57,761 nucleotides of DNA from an uncultured Aequorivita sp. (GCA_937125455.1 CAKZLK010000039.1:1-57761), one strand, 5' to 3'. Positions 1 through 7,516 are shown, numbered from the stretch's first letter. Notes: generated by a model not told the origin, from the sequence alone. Translations and numbers: made by a program.

Positions 1-160
1 CCCATACAACAACTTCATAGGGCGAATCCCCGTCCCAAACATCAGCATGAACAGGTAGGATAGAACTGTCATCATTCGGCAATTGAACGGACAAACCAAT
101 TCCTTTTTGCATCGCAAGTTCATTTCCAACCAACATATTTATGGCTTCTTTTACAAGATG
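1..160 (-). pseudogene. fragment of a 2OG-Fe(II) oxygenase of the sporadic carbohydrate cluster type
   Basis: Read on the minus strand, positions 1-160 stay open and encode an internal piece of about 53 residues. It contains GNELAMQ, then SVQLPNDDSS, then LPVHADVWDGDSPYEVVVW. The H-A-D triplet is the iron-binding HxD motif of 2-oxoglutarate/Fe(II) dioxygenases, and the surrounding wording matches the small oxygenase family found in carbohydrate (capsule, O-antigen) biosynthesis clusters. The C-terminal half lies beyond the window edge. The N-terminal part is missing because the reading frame runs into another gene on the opposite strand at about position 160. The family call comes from recognising the motif. 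Whether the break is real or an assembly fault cannot be decided here. Confidence 0.6.
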
Positions 161-1059
161 ATAATTTAGAATTAGAAGCTGTTGAGAAAGAGTTTAAAAA
201 AAAGAGGGATGCTTTACGAGAAGAGAATCACCAAACTATTTTACAAATTAGAGAGATTATAAAACAAGAAAATATATCTGAGATTGTCGTTGCAAGTTAT
301 AAATCTGAAAACATTACTTCAGAGATATATTATACTTTAATAAAACTGCTAGAAGAAGGTTTTCCAATTAATGAATACACGCAAGTTTATGAAGATATGG
401 CTCAACGTGTGCCCGTGCAGTTCGTTGGTAAAGATTTTTATAAATACTTTCCTTTTAGTAGAAGTAATCAAAACAAATTATACATGTTTTACCATCGTTT
501 GATGGATATAGTATGTTCAGTAATAGGCATTATAATAGGTGTAGTTTTATTGCCTATTGTATTTTTTGGCAATGTATTTGGGAATAGAGGCTCTTTGTTT
601 TATATGCAAACACGTATTGGTAAAAATAGTAAGCCATTTAAAATTTATAAGTTTAGAACCATGGTAAAGGACGCCGAAAAGGACGGTATGAAATGGGCAG
701 ATAAAAATGACTCAAGAGTTACAAGTTTTGGTCGCTTTTTAAGACGTACACGTCTTGACGAAATCCCTCAGTTCATTAATGTGCTTAAAGGTGATATGAG
801 CATAATTGGTCCAAGACCAGAACGCCCATTTTTTGTTAATGAGCTTTCAAAAGTGATACCTTTTTATGAAACTCGGCATACTGTTAAACCAGGATTATCA
901 GGTTGGGCTCAAGTAAACTGTCGTTATGGTGCCTCAATTGAAGATAGTATGGTGAAACTGCAATATGATTTATATTATATTAAACATAGAAGCTTCTTCT
1001 TAGATGTAAATATTATTGTAAAAACGTTAAGCACTATGGTGTATTACCGTGGACAATAG
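160..1059 (+). CDS. N-terminally truncated polyprenyl glycosylphosphotransferase (bacterial sugar transferase)
   Basis: This enzyme family transfers a sugar-1-phosphate to undecaprenyl phosphate, starting exopolysaccharide or O-antigen repeat units at the inner membrane. The first in-frame ATG is at 397, but the same frame stays coding upstream to about 160 (EKEFKKKRD, then ISEIVVASY, then LLEEGFPINEYTQVYED). That stretch is the end of the nucleotide-binding-like N-terminal domain of full-length members. The catalytic domain begins near HRLMDIVCS with a membrane segment, and includes the conserved KFRTM, RRTRLDEIPQ and GPRPERP motifs. Roughly the first 160 residues of a normal protein of about 460 are absent, replaced by the oxygenase fragment. 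The stop lies one base from the convergent Lnb-like gene. Start at 397 is probably not native. Confidence 0.8.
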   Translation, partial: DNLELEAVEKEFKKKRDALREENHQTILQIREIIKQENISEIVVASYKSENITSEIYYTLIKLLEEGFPINEYTQVYEDMAQRVPVQFVGKDFYKYFPFSRSNQNKLYMFYHRLMDIVCSVIGIIIGVVLLPIVFFGNVFGNRGSLFYMQTRIGKNSKPFKIYKFRTMVKDAEKDGMKWADKNDSRVTSFGRFLRRTRLDEIPQFINVLKGDMSIIGPRPERPFFVNELSKVIPFYETRHTVKPGLSGWAQVNCRYGASIEDSMVKLQYDLYYIKHRSFFLDVNIIVKTLSTMVYYRGQ

Positions 1060-1060
1060 C

Positions 1061-2242
1061 CTAACTATTTAGGTTGTAAAACTTCAGAAGAAATACGTAA
1101 CGTACCAATAGCGCTATAAAAAACGGAATTAACCCAATGGCAAATACTTGCACGCCTATTATCCAGTGCAATGTTAACAAGCAAAACATAATTACTAAAA
1201 ACTTCAAGTATTTTTTAAACCAATTACTAGGTGATTTTTTAAGTAGTTGTCCAATTATAAATAAATTAATAGGGAAAGCCCACAGCAAATTGTAATTATT
1301 AGCCGTAGCGGTATGGTCTGTAGCAAACCAAAGCAATAAAAGGAATACGCCAACAAGCCCCGTTAAAAAGAAAATGAATAAATCTAAATACTGGCTTCGT
1401 GTATTTCTTTTATAATCTCGGTAGGTGATAAAGAGTATTAACAATCCCAATATTCCCAATACAAACAGCGGGCTCAACAAGAAATTGGTTTCGGTTGGTG
1501 TAGGGGTGTTCTCAAAAAGTACGGTTGTTTTTTTTACTAAACTTTCAGAAATTCCATTTCTGTGTATGATTGCATTTGCAGCTCCCTCATAAACATATTC
1601 TGGAAGAAATTGATATTCTATTGGTTTCGCTTTCCGATCAATCACAGCACCAAGGGCAATATCTATTCCCATACTTCCCCAAGTATTTGCTGTTAGGTTT
1701 TGTTGGATAAGTTGCCGGAAAGTAAGATCTTCTTTTAGGTGGTCTTCCTTATATTCCAGTTTATTGCCCAATACTTTTTGAACTACATCGCGAATTTTGG
1801 TAGCGCAATTATCAAAAAAGAAATCGTATTTGTATTTTTTATTTTCTGGTCTGGCATTGTTCCAAAGAAAATCTGATATGGCTTGCTTTTCAGTGTAATT
1901 GAGATTCAAAGTTTGCTCTTTAACCCACCGATTTTGTGCTACATAGCTTTGAAAGAAGGGTTGATAGTAACTTACCCCAAGTTGGTACAATAACTTTCCA
2001 CGAGCAAATTTGGTGTAGAAATTAGGCGTGTCAAAATCATAGACGCCATAATTGAAAACTACGTCCTGTCCTGTTGCTGGATCCTGAATTCGAAACGCAC
2101 TGTGCCCAAACTTATCATAAAGTTCAGCCCCTGGACCAATAGTAATAATGCTTATTTCTGAAGTTTCTGATAATGGAACGAATTGTGCCTTCGCAGAAAC
2201 ACTTAAAAACAATAGAAGAAGTAAGGTGTAATTTTTTGCCAC
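1061..2242 (-). CDS. Lnb-like lipoprotein N-acyltransferase (DUF4105)
   Basis: The 393-residue protein has a signal peptide ending at about residue 20 (SAKAQ), a periplasmic domain, and several hydrophobic membrane segments in the C-terminal third (from about residue 258). The N-terminal domain is the DUF4105 type, now named for Lnb, the Bacteroides enzyme that adds the N-linked third acyl chain to lipoproteins in organisms lacking Lnt. GHSAFRI (His47) and FDNCATKI (Cys146) are the conserved residues expected for a thiol-based active site. Family membership is clear; the acyltransferase role is inferred from the Bacteroides enzyme. Three heptad repeats sit only 5 bases upstream of the start. 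It converges on the sugar transferase with a one-base gap, so no separate terminator fits between them. Confidence 0.72.
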   Translation of the reverse strand: MAKNYTLLLLLFLSVSAKAQFVPLSETSEISIITIGPGAELYDKFGHSAFRIQDPATGQDVVFNYGVYDFDTPNFYTKFARGKLLYQLGVSYYQPFFQSYVAQNRWVKEQTLNLNYTEKQAISDFLWNNARPENKKYKYDFFFDNCATKIRDVVQKVLGNKLEYKEDHLKEDLTFRQLIQQNLTANTWGSMGIDIALGAVIDRKAKPIEYQFLPEYVYEGAANAIIHRNGISESLVKKTTVLFENTPTPTETNFLLSPLFVLGILGLLILFITYRDYKRNTRSQYLDLFIFFLTGLVGVFLLLLWFATDHTATANNYNLLWAFPINLFIIGQLLKKSPSNWFKKYLKFLVIMFCLLTLHWIIGVQVFAIGLIPFFIALLVRYVFLLKFYNLNS

Positions 2243-2247
2243 GTTTA

Positions 2248-2268
2248 TTATCGGTTATCGGTTGTCGG
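2248..2268. repeat. three-copy heptad repeat (TTRTCGG)
   Basis: Three adjacent 7-base units read TTATCGG, TTATCGG, TTGTCGG immediately upstream of the Lnb-like start codon. Rotated, the unit is GTTATCG, which resembles the GTTATGR heptads at 12503-12558. Confidence 0.6.
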
Positions 2269-2370
2269 ATATGATTTGTAATTTATTTCACCGCTAATAC
2301 ACAAATTGTTTATTATTCGCTATTCTTAGCCATTGACATTCCCCTCACACCTCATCGCTTTTCACTCATT

Positions 2371-2395
2371 TCCCCCTTTGGGGGTCTCGGGGGGA
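2371..2395. terminator. G/C-rich palindrome, possible terminator or dispersed repeat
   Basis: CCCCC TTT GGGGG followed by a second G run (GGGGGG at 2389-2394) can fold in more than one way. It abuts the stop codon of the PorV-like gene, so it could end that transcript on the minus strand. It has no good U tract, and similar C5-TTT-G5 strings occur as dispersed palindromes in flavobacterial intergenic DNA, so a repeat is equally likely. Confidence 0.45.
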
Positions 2396-3490
2396 CTATC
2401 TAAAAATCTCCCAATCCAGTTTCAACGAAAAAACATTGGAATACAGTGCCGCACTCTGGTCGCCAATATCAGTTAACGCATAATCCACTTGAATTCCTTT
2501 GTATCTAAAACCTACGCCAATATTGGGCTGAAATCCTACAGAGTCACTTCCGTCTAATTGTTTAATATTTTGGAAATTACCAACCCCACCGCGAACATAA
2601 ACCATATCAATATATGCAAATTCAAGTCCCAATGAAGGAGTTATGCTTGCAAAAGAAGTAGAGATTACATCGTTGGTTTCAGCAAAGCGGAAGTTTAAAT
2701 CAACTTCAGCTAATAGCGAAAAATCATAGTGGTAAACAAATTTACGCGCCATTCCCAGTTGCAACTTTGGAATTGTAATTTCAGTAGTTTCTGGCAAATC
2801 TTGGTTTTGACCTTCAACCGCACCTTGTATTTCAGCAAACTTTTTTTCGTCTATACTCCAAGCATTAAAAGTCGTCGTAATGTCCCTGGCCATAATACCA
2901 AACATCCACTTATCGGTTCTAAACTGAACTGCAGCATCCAGTCCAAACCCCCAAGAAGATGCAAAATCACCAATAACACGACGGATTACTTTAGCATTAA
3001 CCCCATAGTTTAAACCATCAAGCGGCAATCTTCGCGCATAGGAAAACGTAAAACCATAATCTGCTGTTGAAAATTTACTGATGCGATCATAGGATATATT
3101 ACCTTCATCATCAATCAATTGAGTCGTGTTCAAAATGTCATCTACCCCAAAACGAATTACTGAAAGCCCAACAGCACTTCTATCATCCAAAGGCATTGCA
3201 AAGCCCGCGTAATCATAATTCGCAATATTAGCGAAGTAAGCAGCGTGCATTAACGAAATTTGTTTGTCTTCAAGATTTACTAAACCGGCTGGATTCCAAT
3301 ATCCTGAATTTACATCGGCAGAGGATGCCACCACGGCATTGCTCATCCCAAAAGCTGCGGCATCTACACCAATGTTCATGAATTCGTTGGAATATTTACG
3401 AACGGTCTGTGCACTCAGCATAGCCGAAACAAGAAATAAAAGGAGTAAAAATTTTTCTTTCAAGCTTAAAATTTTGAACAAATATGGCAC
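2396..3490 (-). CDS. PorV/PorQ family outer membrane protein (type IX secretion related)
   Basis: This is a 364-residue outer-membrane beta-barrel protein of the PorV/PorQ family. It has a signal peptide ending at about residue 27 (SAMLSAQ) and a mature part rich in alternating aromatic and polar strands. The N-terminal signature reads NIGVDAAAFGMSNAVVA, then YWNPAGL, which is typical of FadL/PorV-like proteins that shuttle or anchor type IX secretion cargo. The protein ends in a strand finishing with Phe-Arg. The longest frame begins at GTG 3490; a TTG at 3463 would give a compact signal peptide (MKEKFLLLLFLVSAMLSAQ) and may be the true start. Lone paralogues of this kind are common in flavobacteria, so a direct secretion role is an inference. 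It is divergent from pssA. Confidence 0.75.
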   Translation of the reverse strand: MPYLFKILSLKEKFLLLLFLVSAMLSAQTVRKYSNEFMNIGVDAAAFGMSNAVVASSADVNSGYWNPAGLVNLEDKQISLMHAAYFANIANYDYAGFAMPLDDRSAVGLSVIRFGVDDILNTTQLIDDEGNISYDRISKFSTADYGFTFSYARRLPLDGLNYGVNAKVIRRVIGDFASSWGFGLDAAVQFRTDKWMFGIMARDITTTFNAWSIDEKKFAEIQGAVEGQNQDLPETTEITIPKLQLGMARKFVYHYDFSLLAEVDLNFRFAETNDVISTSFASITPSLGLEFAYIDMVYVRGGVGNFQNIKQLDGSDSVGFQPNIGVGFRYKGIQVDYALTDIGDQSAALYSNVFSLKLDWEIFR

Positions 3491-3613
3491 TATTTTACAG
3501 AATAGTAAACTATAAATTTATGCACATATTGTGTTTTAATAGCTTTGGACGGAAATACTTTGTTATTTTTACATAAAAGTTTTTTAATTCATCTAAATGG
3601 GCAGGATTTTTTG

Positions 3614-3633
3614 CTCGATCTAGCGCAGTCGAG
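3614..3633. repeat. CTCGA...TCGAG palindromic element upstream of pssA
   Basis: CTCGA and TCGAG flank a GC-rich 10-base core containing GCGCAG, 17 bases before the pssA start. The reverse-complement wording (CTCGACTGCGCTAGAT) resembles a dispersed palindrome seen in many flavobacterial intergenic regions. If transcribed it would form a hairpin in the pssA leader. Confidence 0.4.
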
Positions 3634-3650
3634 ACTTTATCTTTTATGAT

Positions 3651-4427
3651 ATGCTGAAACAAATACCAAACATCATCACCTCCTTAAACATTCTATGCGG
3701 ATGTGTTGCTATACTTTTTGCAATTTCAGGCGATTTGATAACTGCTTCGTTTTTTGTTTTTCTGGGAATTTTCTTCGATTTTTTTGATGGCCTTGCAGCT
3801 CGTTTGTTGAACGCGCAGAGTGAAGTTGGGCTTCAGTTGGACTCCTTGGCTGATGTTATTACCAGTGGAGTAGCACCTGGTATAATAATGTACCAAATGT
3901 TGAATTTATCTTATTTCCATCAAATGCAGACCCTTACCGAAACTTTTTCCTTAGATGGATGGAATGTTGGTTTCAAGAACTATATGCCTTTAATTGGACT
4001 TTTGGTTGTAATAGCTTCTGCCTATCGCTTGGCGAAATTTAATGTAGACGCGCGACAAACCTCTGGTTTTATTGGACTTCCCACACCGGCAAACACGCTT
4101 TTGATTTTAAGCTTGCCCTTAATTTTGCAATTTCAATATTCTGAATTTGCGGAAAGCATTATTCTCAACCGATGGTTTTTGATAGGATTTACCTTGCTGA
4201 GTTGCATATTGCTGAATGCCGAAATCCCTCTTTTCGCATTAAAATTTAAAACATGGGATTTTAAAAGCAACGCAGTACGATATGTATTTTTAATACTTTG
4301 TATTGTGCTTTTGGCACTGCTGAAGTTTTTGGCAATCCCTTTTATTATTCTGCTTTATATAGTGCTTTCCCTGTTTAACCACAAAGACCGCCAAGAAGAC
4401 ACAAAGAGCACAAAGACGTCTGCGTGA
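3651..4427 (+). CDS. pssA: CDP-diacylglycerol--serine O-phosphatidyltransferase
   Basis: This integral membrane enzyme joins CDP-diacylglycerol and serine to make phosphatidylserine, the precursor of phosphatidylethanolamine. The CDP-alcohol phosphotransferase signature D(x2)DG(x2)AR(x8)G(x3)D(x3)D is complete at D43, D46-G47, A50-R51, G60, D64 and D68. About six to eight hydrophobic segments follow. The length (258 residues) includes an unusual hydrophilic tail, HKDRQEDTKSTKTSA, encoded by the CACAAAG-type repeat at 4377-4417. The natural C-terminus probably ended just before this at LSLF or soon after. The gene is divergent from the PorV-like gene and is followed by the broken GxxExxY cassette. 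Confidence 0.93.
   Translation: MLKQIPNIITSLNILCGCVAILFAISGDLITASFFVFLGIFFDFFDGLAARLLNAQSEVGLQLDSLADVITSGVAPGIIMYQMLNLSYFHQMQTLTETFSLDGWNVGFKNYMPLIGLLVVIASAYRLAKFNVDARQTSGFIGLPTPANTLLILSLPLILQFQYSEFAESIILNRWFLIGFTLLSCILLNAEIPLFALKFKTWDFKSNAVRYVFLILCIVLLALLKFLAIPFIILLYIVLSLFNHKDRQEDTKSTKTSA
4377..4417 (+). repeat. CACAAAG-type repeat R1, overlapping the pssA 3' end
   Basis: The sequence starts AACCACAAAGACCGCC and continues with GACACAAAGAGCACAAAGACG. It lies at the left edge of the broken GxxExxY unit, in the opposite orientation to the matching repeats at 4863-4902 and 4946-4988. It supplies the last codons of pssA. Confidence 0.7.
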
Positions 4428-4470
4428 ACATTTAAATTTGTTTTAAATCAGGTTGTTAAATTTAATTGTA

Positions 4471-4851
4471 ATGACTGAAAACCAAATAGCAAATAAGATT
4501 ATAGGCTGTGCTTTGGAAGTTCATAAGGCACTTGGTCCTGGATTGTTGGAGTCTGCTTACCAAGAATGTCTTTTTTATAAACTAACAAAGGAAGGTCTGT
4601 CAGTTGCGAAACAAAAATCTATGCCCCTCATATTTGAATAAGTACAACTAGAAACTGGCTGTCGAATTGATTTATTGGTTGAAAATAAAGTGGTTATCGA
4701 AATAAAAAGCGTGGAAATATTGAACAATGTTCATTTAGCTCAAACACTTACCTATATGAGGCTCGGTGGTTTTAAACTTGGGCTACTTATAAATTTTAAT
4801 GTAAGTTTATTAAAGCACGGTATTAAAAGAGTGATCAACGGAGAGTTGTGA
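4471..4851 (+). pseudogene. GxxExxY protein, broken by one in-frame stop codon
   Basis: Translation from ATG 4471 gives MTENQIANKI, then GPGLLESAYQE (the GxxExxY motif), up to a TAA at 4639-4641. Beyond the stop the same frame continues as VQLETGCRIDLLVENK, then VVIEIKSVE, and ends at a TGA at 4849-4851. Total length is 381 bases, identical to the intact copy at 5812-6192, with no insertion or deletion. The stop sits where the intact copy has Asp57, so one base change (probably GAA to TAA) inactivated it. The family has a PD-(D/E)XK nuclease-like fold (Asp, then E-x-K); its function is unknown. An ORF-only reading would give just a 62-residue fragment starting at 4453. Confidence 0.85.
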
Positions 4852-4862
4852 ATTGAAAACCA

Positions 4863-4902
4863 TAGTGAACTTTGTGCAACCCTTTTGTCCTTTGTGTTTT
4901 AA
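4863..4902 (-). repeat. CACAAAG-type repeat R2, right edge of broken GxxExxY unit
   Basis: On the minus strand it reads AAACACAAAGGACAAAAG, then GGTTGCACAAAGTTCAC. It begins 12 bases after the pseudogene stop and is inverted relative to R1 at 4377-4417, so the gene is bracketed by imperfect inverted repeats. Confidence 0.7.
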
Positions 4903-4945
4903 AAGTCAGGCCCATAAAAACACCCTAAAGCATAAAATAGGTAAG

Positions 4946-4988
4946 TGCTTAGTGAACTTTGTGAAACCCTTGTGTCCTTTGTGGTTAA
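4946..4988 (-). repeat. CACAAAG-type repeat R3, second copy beside R2
   Basis: On the minus strand it reads TTTAACCACAAAGGACAC, then AAGGGTTTCACAAAGTTCAC. It is a direct repeat of R2, about 83 bases away, and closest to the general consensus. It lies 16 bases beyond the lptB stop codon. Confidence 0.7.
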
Positions 4989-5004
4989 AAACACCACATT
5001 TTTA

Positions 5005-5745
5005 TTAAAACTCCAACTTCTTCTTCCGAAGTTCAAAGTTCTGGCCAAGATATACTTTCCGAACCATCTCGTCTGCAGCAAGTTCTTCTGGAATACCGTG
5101 TTTTAAAATACTTCCTTCGAACATTAAATAAGTTCTGTCAGTAATAGCTAGCGTTTCCTGTACGTTGTGATCGGTAATAAGAATACCGATATTTTTATTT
5201 TTAAGCTGTGCCACAATCCGCTGAATATCTTCAACCGCCACGGGATCAACTCCTGCAAAAGGTTCATCAAGAAGAATGAAATGTGGGTCGGTTGCCAAAG
5301 CACGGGCAATTTCGGTTCTTCGTCTTTCACCACCACTTAATAGATCACCACGGTTTTTGCGGATATGGCCCAAACCAAATTCCTCGATAAGCGATTCCAT
5401 TTTTGCACGCTGCTCTTTTTTGGAAAGCTTGGTCAGTTGTAAAACACTCAAAATATTGTCTTCCACACTCAATTTTCTAAACACGGAGGCCTCCTGCGCC
5501 AAATAACCAATACCGTTTTGAGCACGTTTGTACATAGGATATTTGGTGATTTCTGTTCCTTCTAAAAAGATATTGCCACCGTTTGGTTTTATCAACCCAA
5601 CTATCATATAAAAGGAGGTGGTTTTACCCGCACCGTTCGGGCCGAGCAAACCAACAATTTCACCTTGGTTTACTTCTATAGATATGCCCTTTACAACCTT
5701 TCGGCCTTTATAGGACTTCATTAGATTTTCGGCTTTTAGCTTCAT
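5005..5745 (-). CDS. lptB: LPS export ABC transporter ATP-binding protein
   Basis: LptB is the cytoplasmic ATPase that powers extraction of LPS from the inner membrane by LptFG for transfer along the Lpt bridge. The 246-residue protein has Walker A GPNGAGKT (35-42), Q-loop Gln84, signature LSGGE (136-140), Walker B ILLDEP (157-162) and a His switch in ITDHNV. The C-terminal extension ending in RKKKLEF is typical for the family. It is on the same strand as kdsD, tatC and the AhpD-like gene, a run common in flavobacteria. Here that run is interrupted by a GxxExxY cassette at 5784-6239, and another cassette follows lptB. Confidence 0.95.
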   Translation of the reverse strand: MKLKAENLMKSYKGRKVVKGISIEVNQGEIVGLLGPNGAGKTTSFYMIVGLIKPNGGNIFLEGTEITKYPMYKRAQNGIGYLAQEASVFRKLSVEDNILSVLQLTKLSKKEQRAKMESLIEEFGLGHIRKNRGDLLSGGERRRTEIARALATDPHFILLDEPFAGVDPVAVEDIQRIVAQLKNKNIGILITDHNVQETLAITDRTYLMFEGSILKHGIPEELAADEMVRKVYLGQNFELRKKKLEF

Positions 5746-5783
5746 CCTGATATTTCTTTTAAACTTGGCTTATGATATAATTT

Positions 5784-5810
5784 CACCACAGAGACACTAA
5801 GGTCACAGAG
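5784..5810 (+). repeat. CACAAAG-type repeat R4, left edge of intact GxxExxY unit
   Basis: Reads CACCACAGAGACACTAAG, then GTCACAGAG, and ends two bases before the gene's stop codon. It is inverted relative to R5 at 6208-6239. Confidence 0.65.
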
Positions 5811-5811
5811 T

Positions 5812-6192
5812 TTATAGCTCGCCGTTTATTATTCTTTTTAGACCATTAATCACCTTTATTTCATTAAAGTTTATTAAGAGTCCGAGTTTTAAATCTTTCA
5901 ATTTTAAATAAGTCAATATTTGGGCAGTATGTATAGGGGCCAATGCATCAACAGATTTTATTTCGATAATAACCTTGTTCTCCACAATCATATCAATACG
6001 GTAGCCGGCATTAAGCTTAACGTCCTTATAAATGACAGGTAGTGGAACTTGTTGCTTTACTTCCAACCCCATTAAATTTAACTCGTGGCCTAAACAGATT
6101 TCATAAGTGCTTTCTAACAAGCCAGGGCCTAGTTGCTTATGAACCTCAATACTCGCACCTATTATTTTGGAAGAAATTTCGTTTTCGGTCAT
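5812..6192 (-). CDS. GxxExxY protein (PD-(D/E)XK nuclease-like)
   Basis: The 126-residue protein carries the naming motif GLLESTY (G24, E27, Y30) and, later, YRIDMIVENK followed by IIEIKS. D67 with E77-x-K79 matches the core of a PD-(D/E)XK nuclease fold. The biological function of the family is not known; members are often present in several copies per genome. This copy begins MTENEISSKI, just like the broken copy 960 bases away, and the two are the same length. It sits between lptB and the AhpD-like gene, bounded by inverted repeats R4 and R5, which suggests it moved in as a unit. Nothing in the neighbouring pathway suggests it works with LptB. Confidence 0.88.
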   Translation of the reverse strand: MTENEISSKIIGASIEVHKQLGPGLLESTYEICLGHELNLMGLEVKQQVPLPVIYKDVKLNAGYRIDMIVENKVIIEIKSVDALAPIHTAQILTYLKLKDLKLGLLINFNEIKVINGLKRIINGEL

Positions 6193-6207
6193 TATTTAAT
6201 TTTCTTT

Positions 6208-6239
6208 CTTCGTGCCCTCTGTGCCTTTGTGGTTAAAAT
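6208..6239 (-). repeat. CACAAAG-type repeat R5, right edge of intact GxxExxY unit
   Basis: On the minus strand it reads ATTTTAACCACAAAGGCA, then CAGAGGGCACGAAG, and lies 15 bases upstream of the gene's start. It pairs imperfectly with R4 as a terminal inverted repeat. Confidence 0.65.
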
Positions 6240-6271
6240 ATTTTGAGCTTACAAGGTAAAGTTAGCAATTA

Positions 6272-6619
6272 TTATTTTGCTTCCAAAGCTTCCCAATATT
6301 CAAAAGCCCTGCGCAGATGGGGAATTACGATAGTTCCACCAATCAAAAGGGAAATACTCATTCCTTCAACCACTTCTTCCTTTGTCAACCCAAGTTTGTG
6401 GCATTCTTCCAAATGATAGCGCACACAATCATCACAACGTAACACTAATGAATTTCCCAAGCCCAATAGTTCCTTTGTTTTTTTTGGAAGCACGCCTTCC
6501 ATGTAAGCATTTGTATCCAAATTAAAAATCCGCTTGATGATTTTATTGTTATCGGCAAGCATCTTTTCGTTCATCTTTTCGCGGTAGGCATTGAATTCCT
6601 CAACTATATTATTTTTCAT
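6272..6619 (-). CDS. carboxymuconolactone decarboxylase / AhpD-like protein
   Basis: The 115-residue all-helical protein contains RCDDCVRYHLEE, giving the redox motif C62-x-x-C65 with His69. This is the core of the AhpD-like alkylhydroperoxidase fold. Such proteins often reduce peroxides or act as small thiol oxidoreductases, while true carboxymuconolactone decarboxylases usually lack the CxxC. A peroxidase-like role is therefore more likely, but the substrate is unknown. It lies 54 bases downstream of tatC on the same strand and is probably cotranscribed with kdsD-tatC; the GxxExxY cassette separates it from lptB. Confidence 0.85.
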   Translation of the reverse strand: MKNNIVEEFNAYREKMNEKMLADNNKIIKRIFNLDTNAYMEGVLPKKTKELLGLGNSLVLRCDDCVRYHLEECHKLGLTKEEVVEGMSISLLIGGTIVIPHLRRAFEYWEALEAK

Positions 6620-6673
6620 CTTTAGTATAAAATATAAAAGTTTGTCATTTTTGGATTGAGAATATTTTCTCTT

Positions 6674-7516
6674 TTATTGACCTTGTTCTTTTTTCCTTTT
6701 TCTTTCTTCCCGCATTTGGTTTCTGATCACAATTTTTGAAATATAAATACTCACTTCATAAAGGATAAGAATAGGGATGGCAACAATAATCTGACTTACG
6801 ATATCTGGGGGAGTTATTACCGCTGAAAGCACCAGTACGATTATTAAAGCAAATTTTCGGTATTTCCTAAGAATTTCTGGAGTTACCAGACCAATTTTAG
6901 TCAATATGTAAATCAGGATTGGAAGTTCAAAAACAATTCCACAGGCCAATACCGAAGTCCGTACCAAGCCAATATAACTTTCCAAATCAAATTGGTTCAT
7001 AACCTCTTCGCTTACTTGATAATTTCCCAAAAAGTTTATAGATAGCGGCGTTATAAGGTAGTAACCAAACAAAACTCCCAAAAAGAAAAGTATGGAAGCG
7101 ATCCATATGAAACCACGACTAGACTTGCGTTCTTTTTCTTTTAAACCTGGGCTAATGAATTTCCAAAATTCATAAAGAATATAAGGAAATGCAACAATAA
7201 TCCCAGCATATATGGAAGTCCACATATGTGCCGAAAACTGTCCGGCCATTGTTCTACTTTGAATCCTAAAAGGCATTTCTTGAAAACAGAAAGTGTCCAT
7301 TCCCAAATAGCGTGAGATTTCGCAGAACATACCATATGTGGCAAATCCTGGTTTTGATGGACCAAAAATAAGGACATCAAAAATAAATTTCTTGAAAATA
7401 AAGGCCAATGCTGCAAGTACTACAACAGCTATTGTAGAACGGATAAGGTGCCAACGCAGTTCTTCTAAATGGTCCAAAAAGGACATTTCTTTTTCGGGAG
7501 AAGCTTGTTTCTTCAT
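6674..7516 (-). CDS. tatC: Sec-independent protein translocase subunit TatC
   Basis: TatC is the multispanning inner-membrane receptor for twin-arginine signal peptides. The protein (280 residues) begins with the characteristic cytoplasmic MSFLDHLEELRWHLIRS segment and has about six hydrophobic spans. It also has the conserved FWKFISPGLKEKERK loop and a C-terminal charged tail (REERKRKKEQGQ). The start codon shares one base with the kdsD stop (TAATG), indicating translational coupling. No tatA or tatB is present in this window. The insert around residues 80-110 (between the first two spans) is longer than in E. coli, as usual for Bacteroidota. Confidence 0.95.
   Translation of the reverse strand: MKKQASPEKEMSFLDHLEELRWHLIRSTIAVVVLAALAFIFKKFIFDVLIFGPSKPGFATYGMFCEISRYLGMDTFCFQEMPFRIQSRTMAGQFSAHMWTSIYAGIIVAFPYILYEFWKFISPGLKEKERKSSRGFIWIASILFFLGVLFGYYLITPLSINFLGNYQVSEEVMNQFDLESYIGLVRTSVLACGIVFELPILIYILTKIGLVTPEILRKYRKFALIIVLVLSAVITPPDIVSQIIVAIPILILYEVSIYISKIVIRNQMREERKRKKEQGQ

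Noticed and set aside
397-1059. Complete short sugar transferase starting at the ATG at 397
   Set aside because: The upstream in-frame sequence from 160 encodes recognisable N-terminal domain residues, so the start at 397 is only the first ATG in a truncated gene.
4453-4641. Independent 62-residue protein
   Set aside because: It is the N-terminal part of the interrupted GxxExxY gene, whose frame continues after the stop codon.
4899-5081. Small open frame overlapping the 3' end of lptB and the CACAAAG repeats
   Set aside because: It is composed of repeat sequence plus antisense-frame lptB and matches nothing; it is explained by the repeats.
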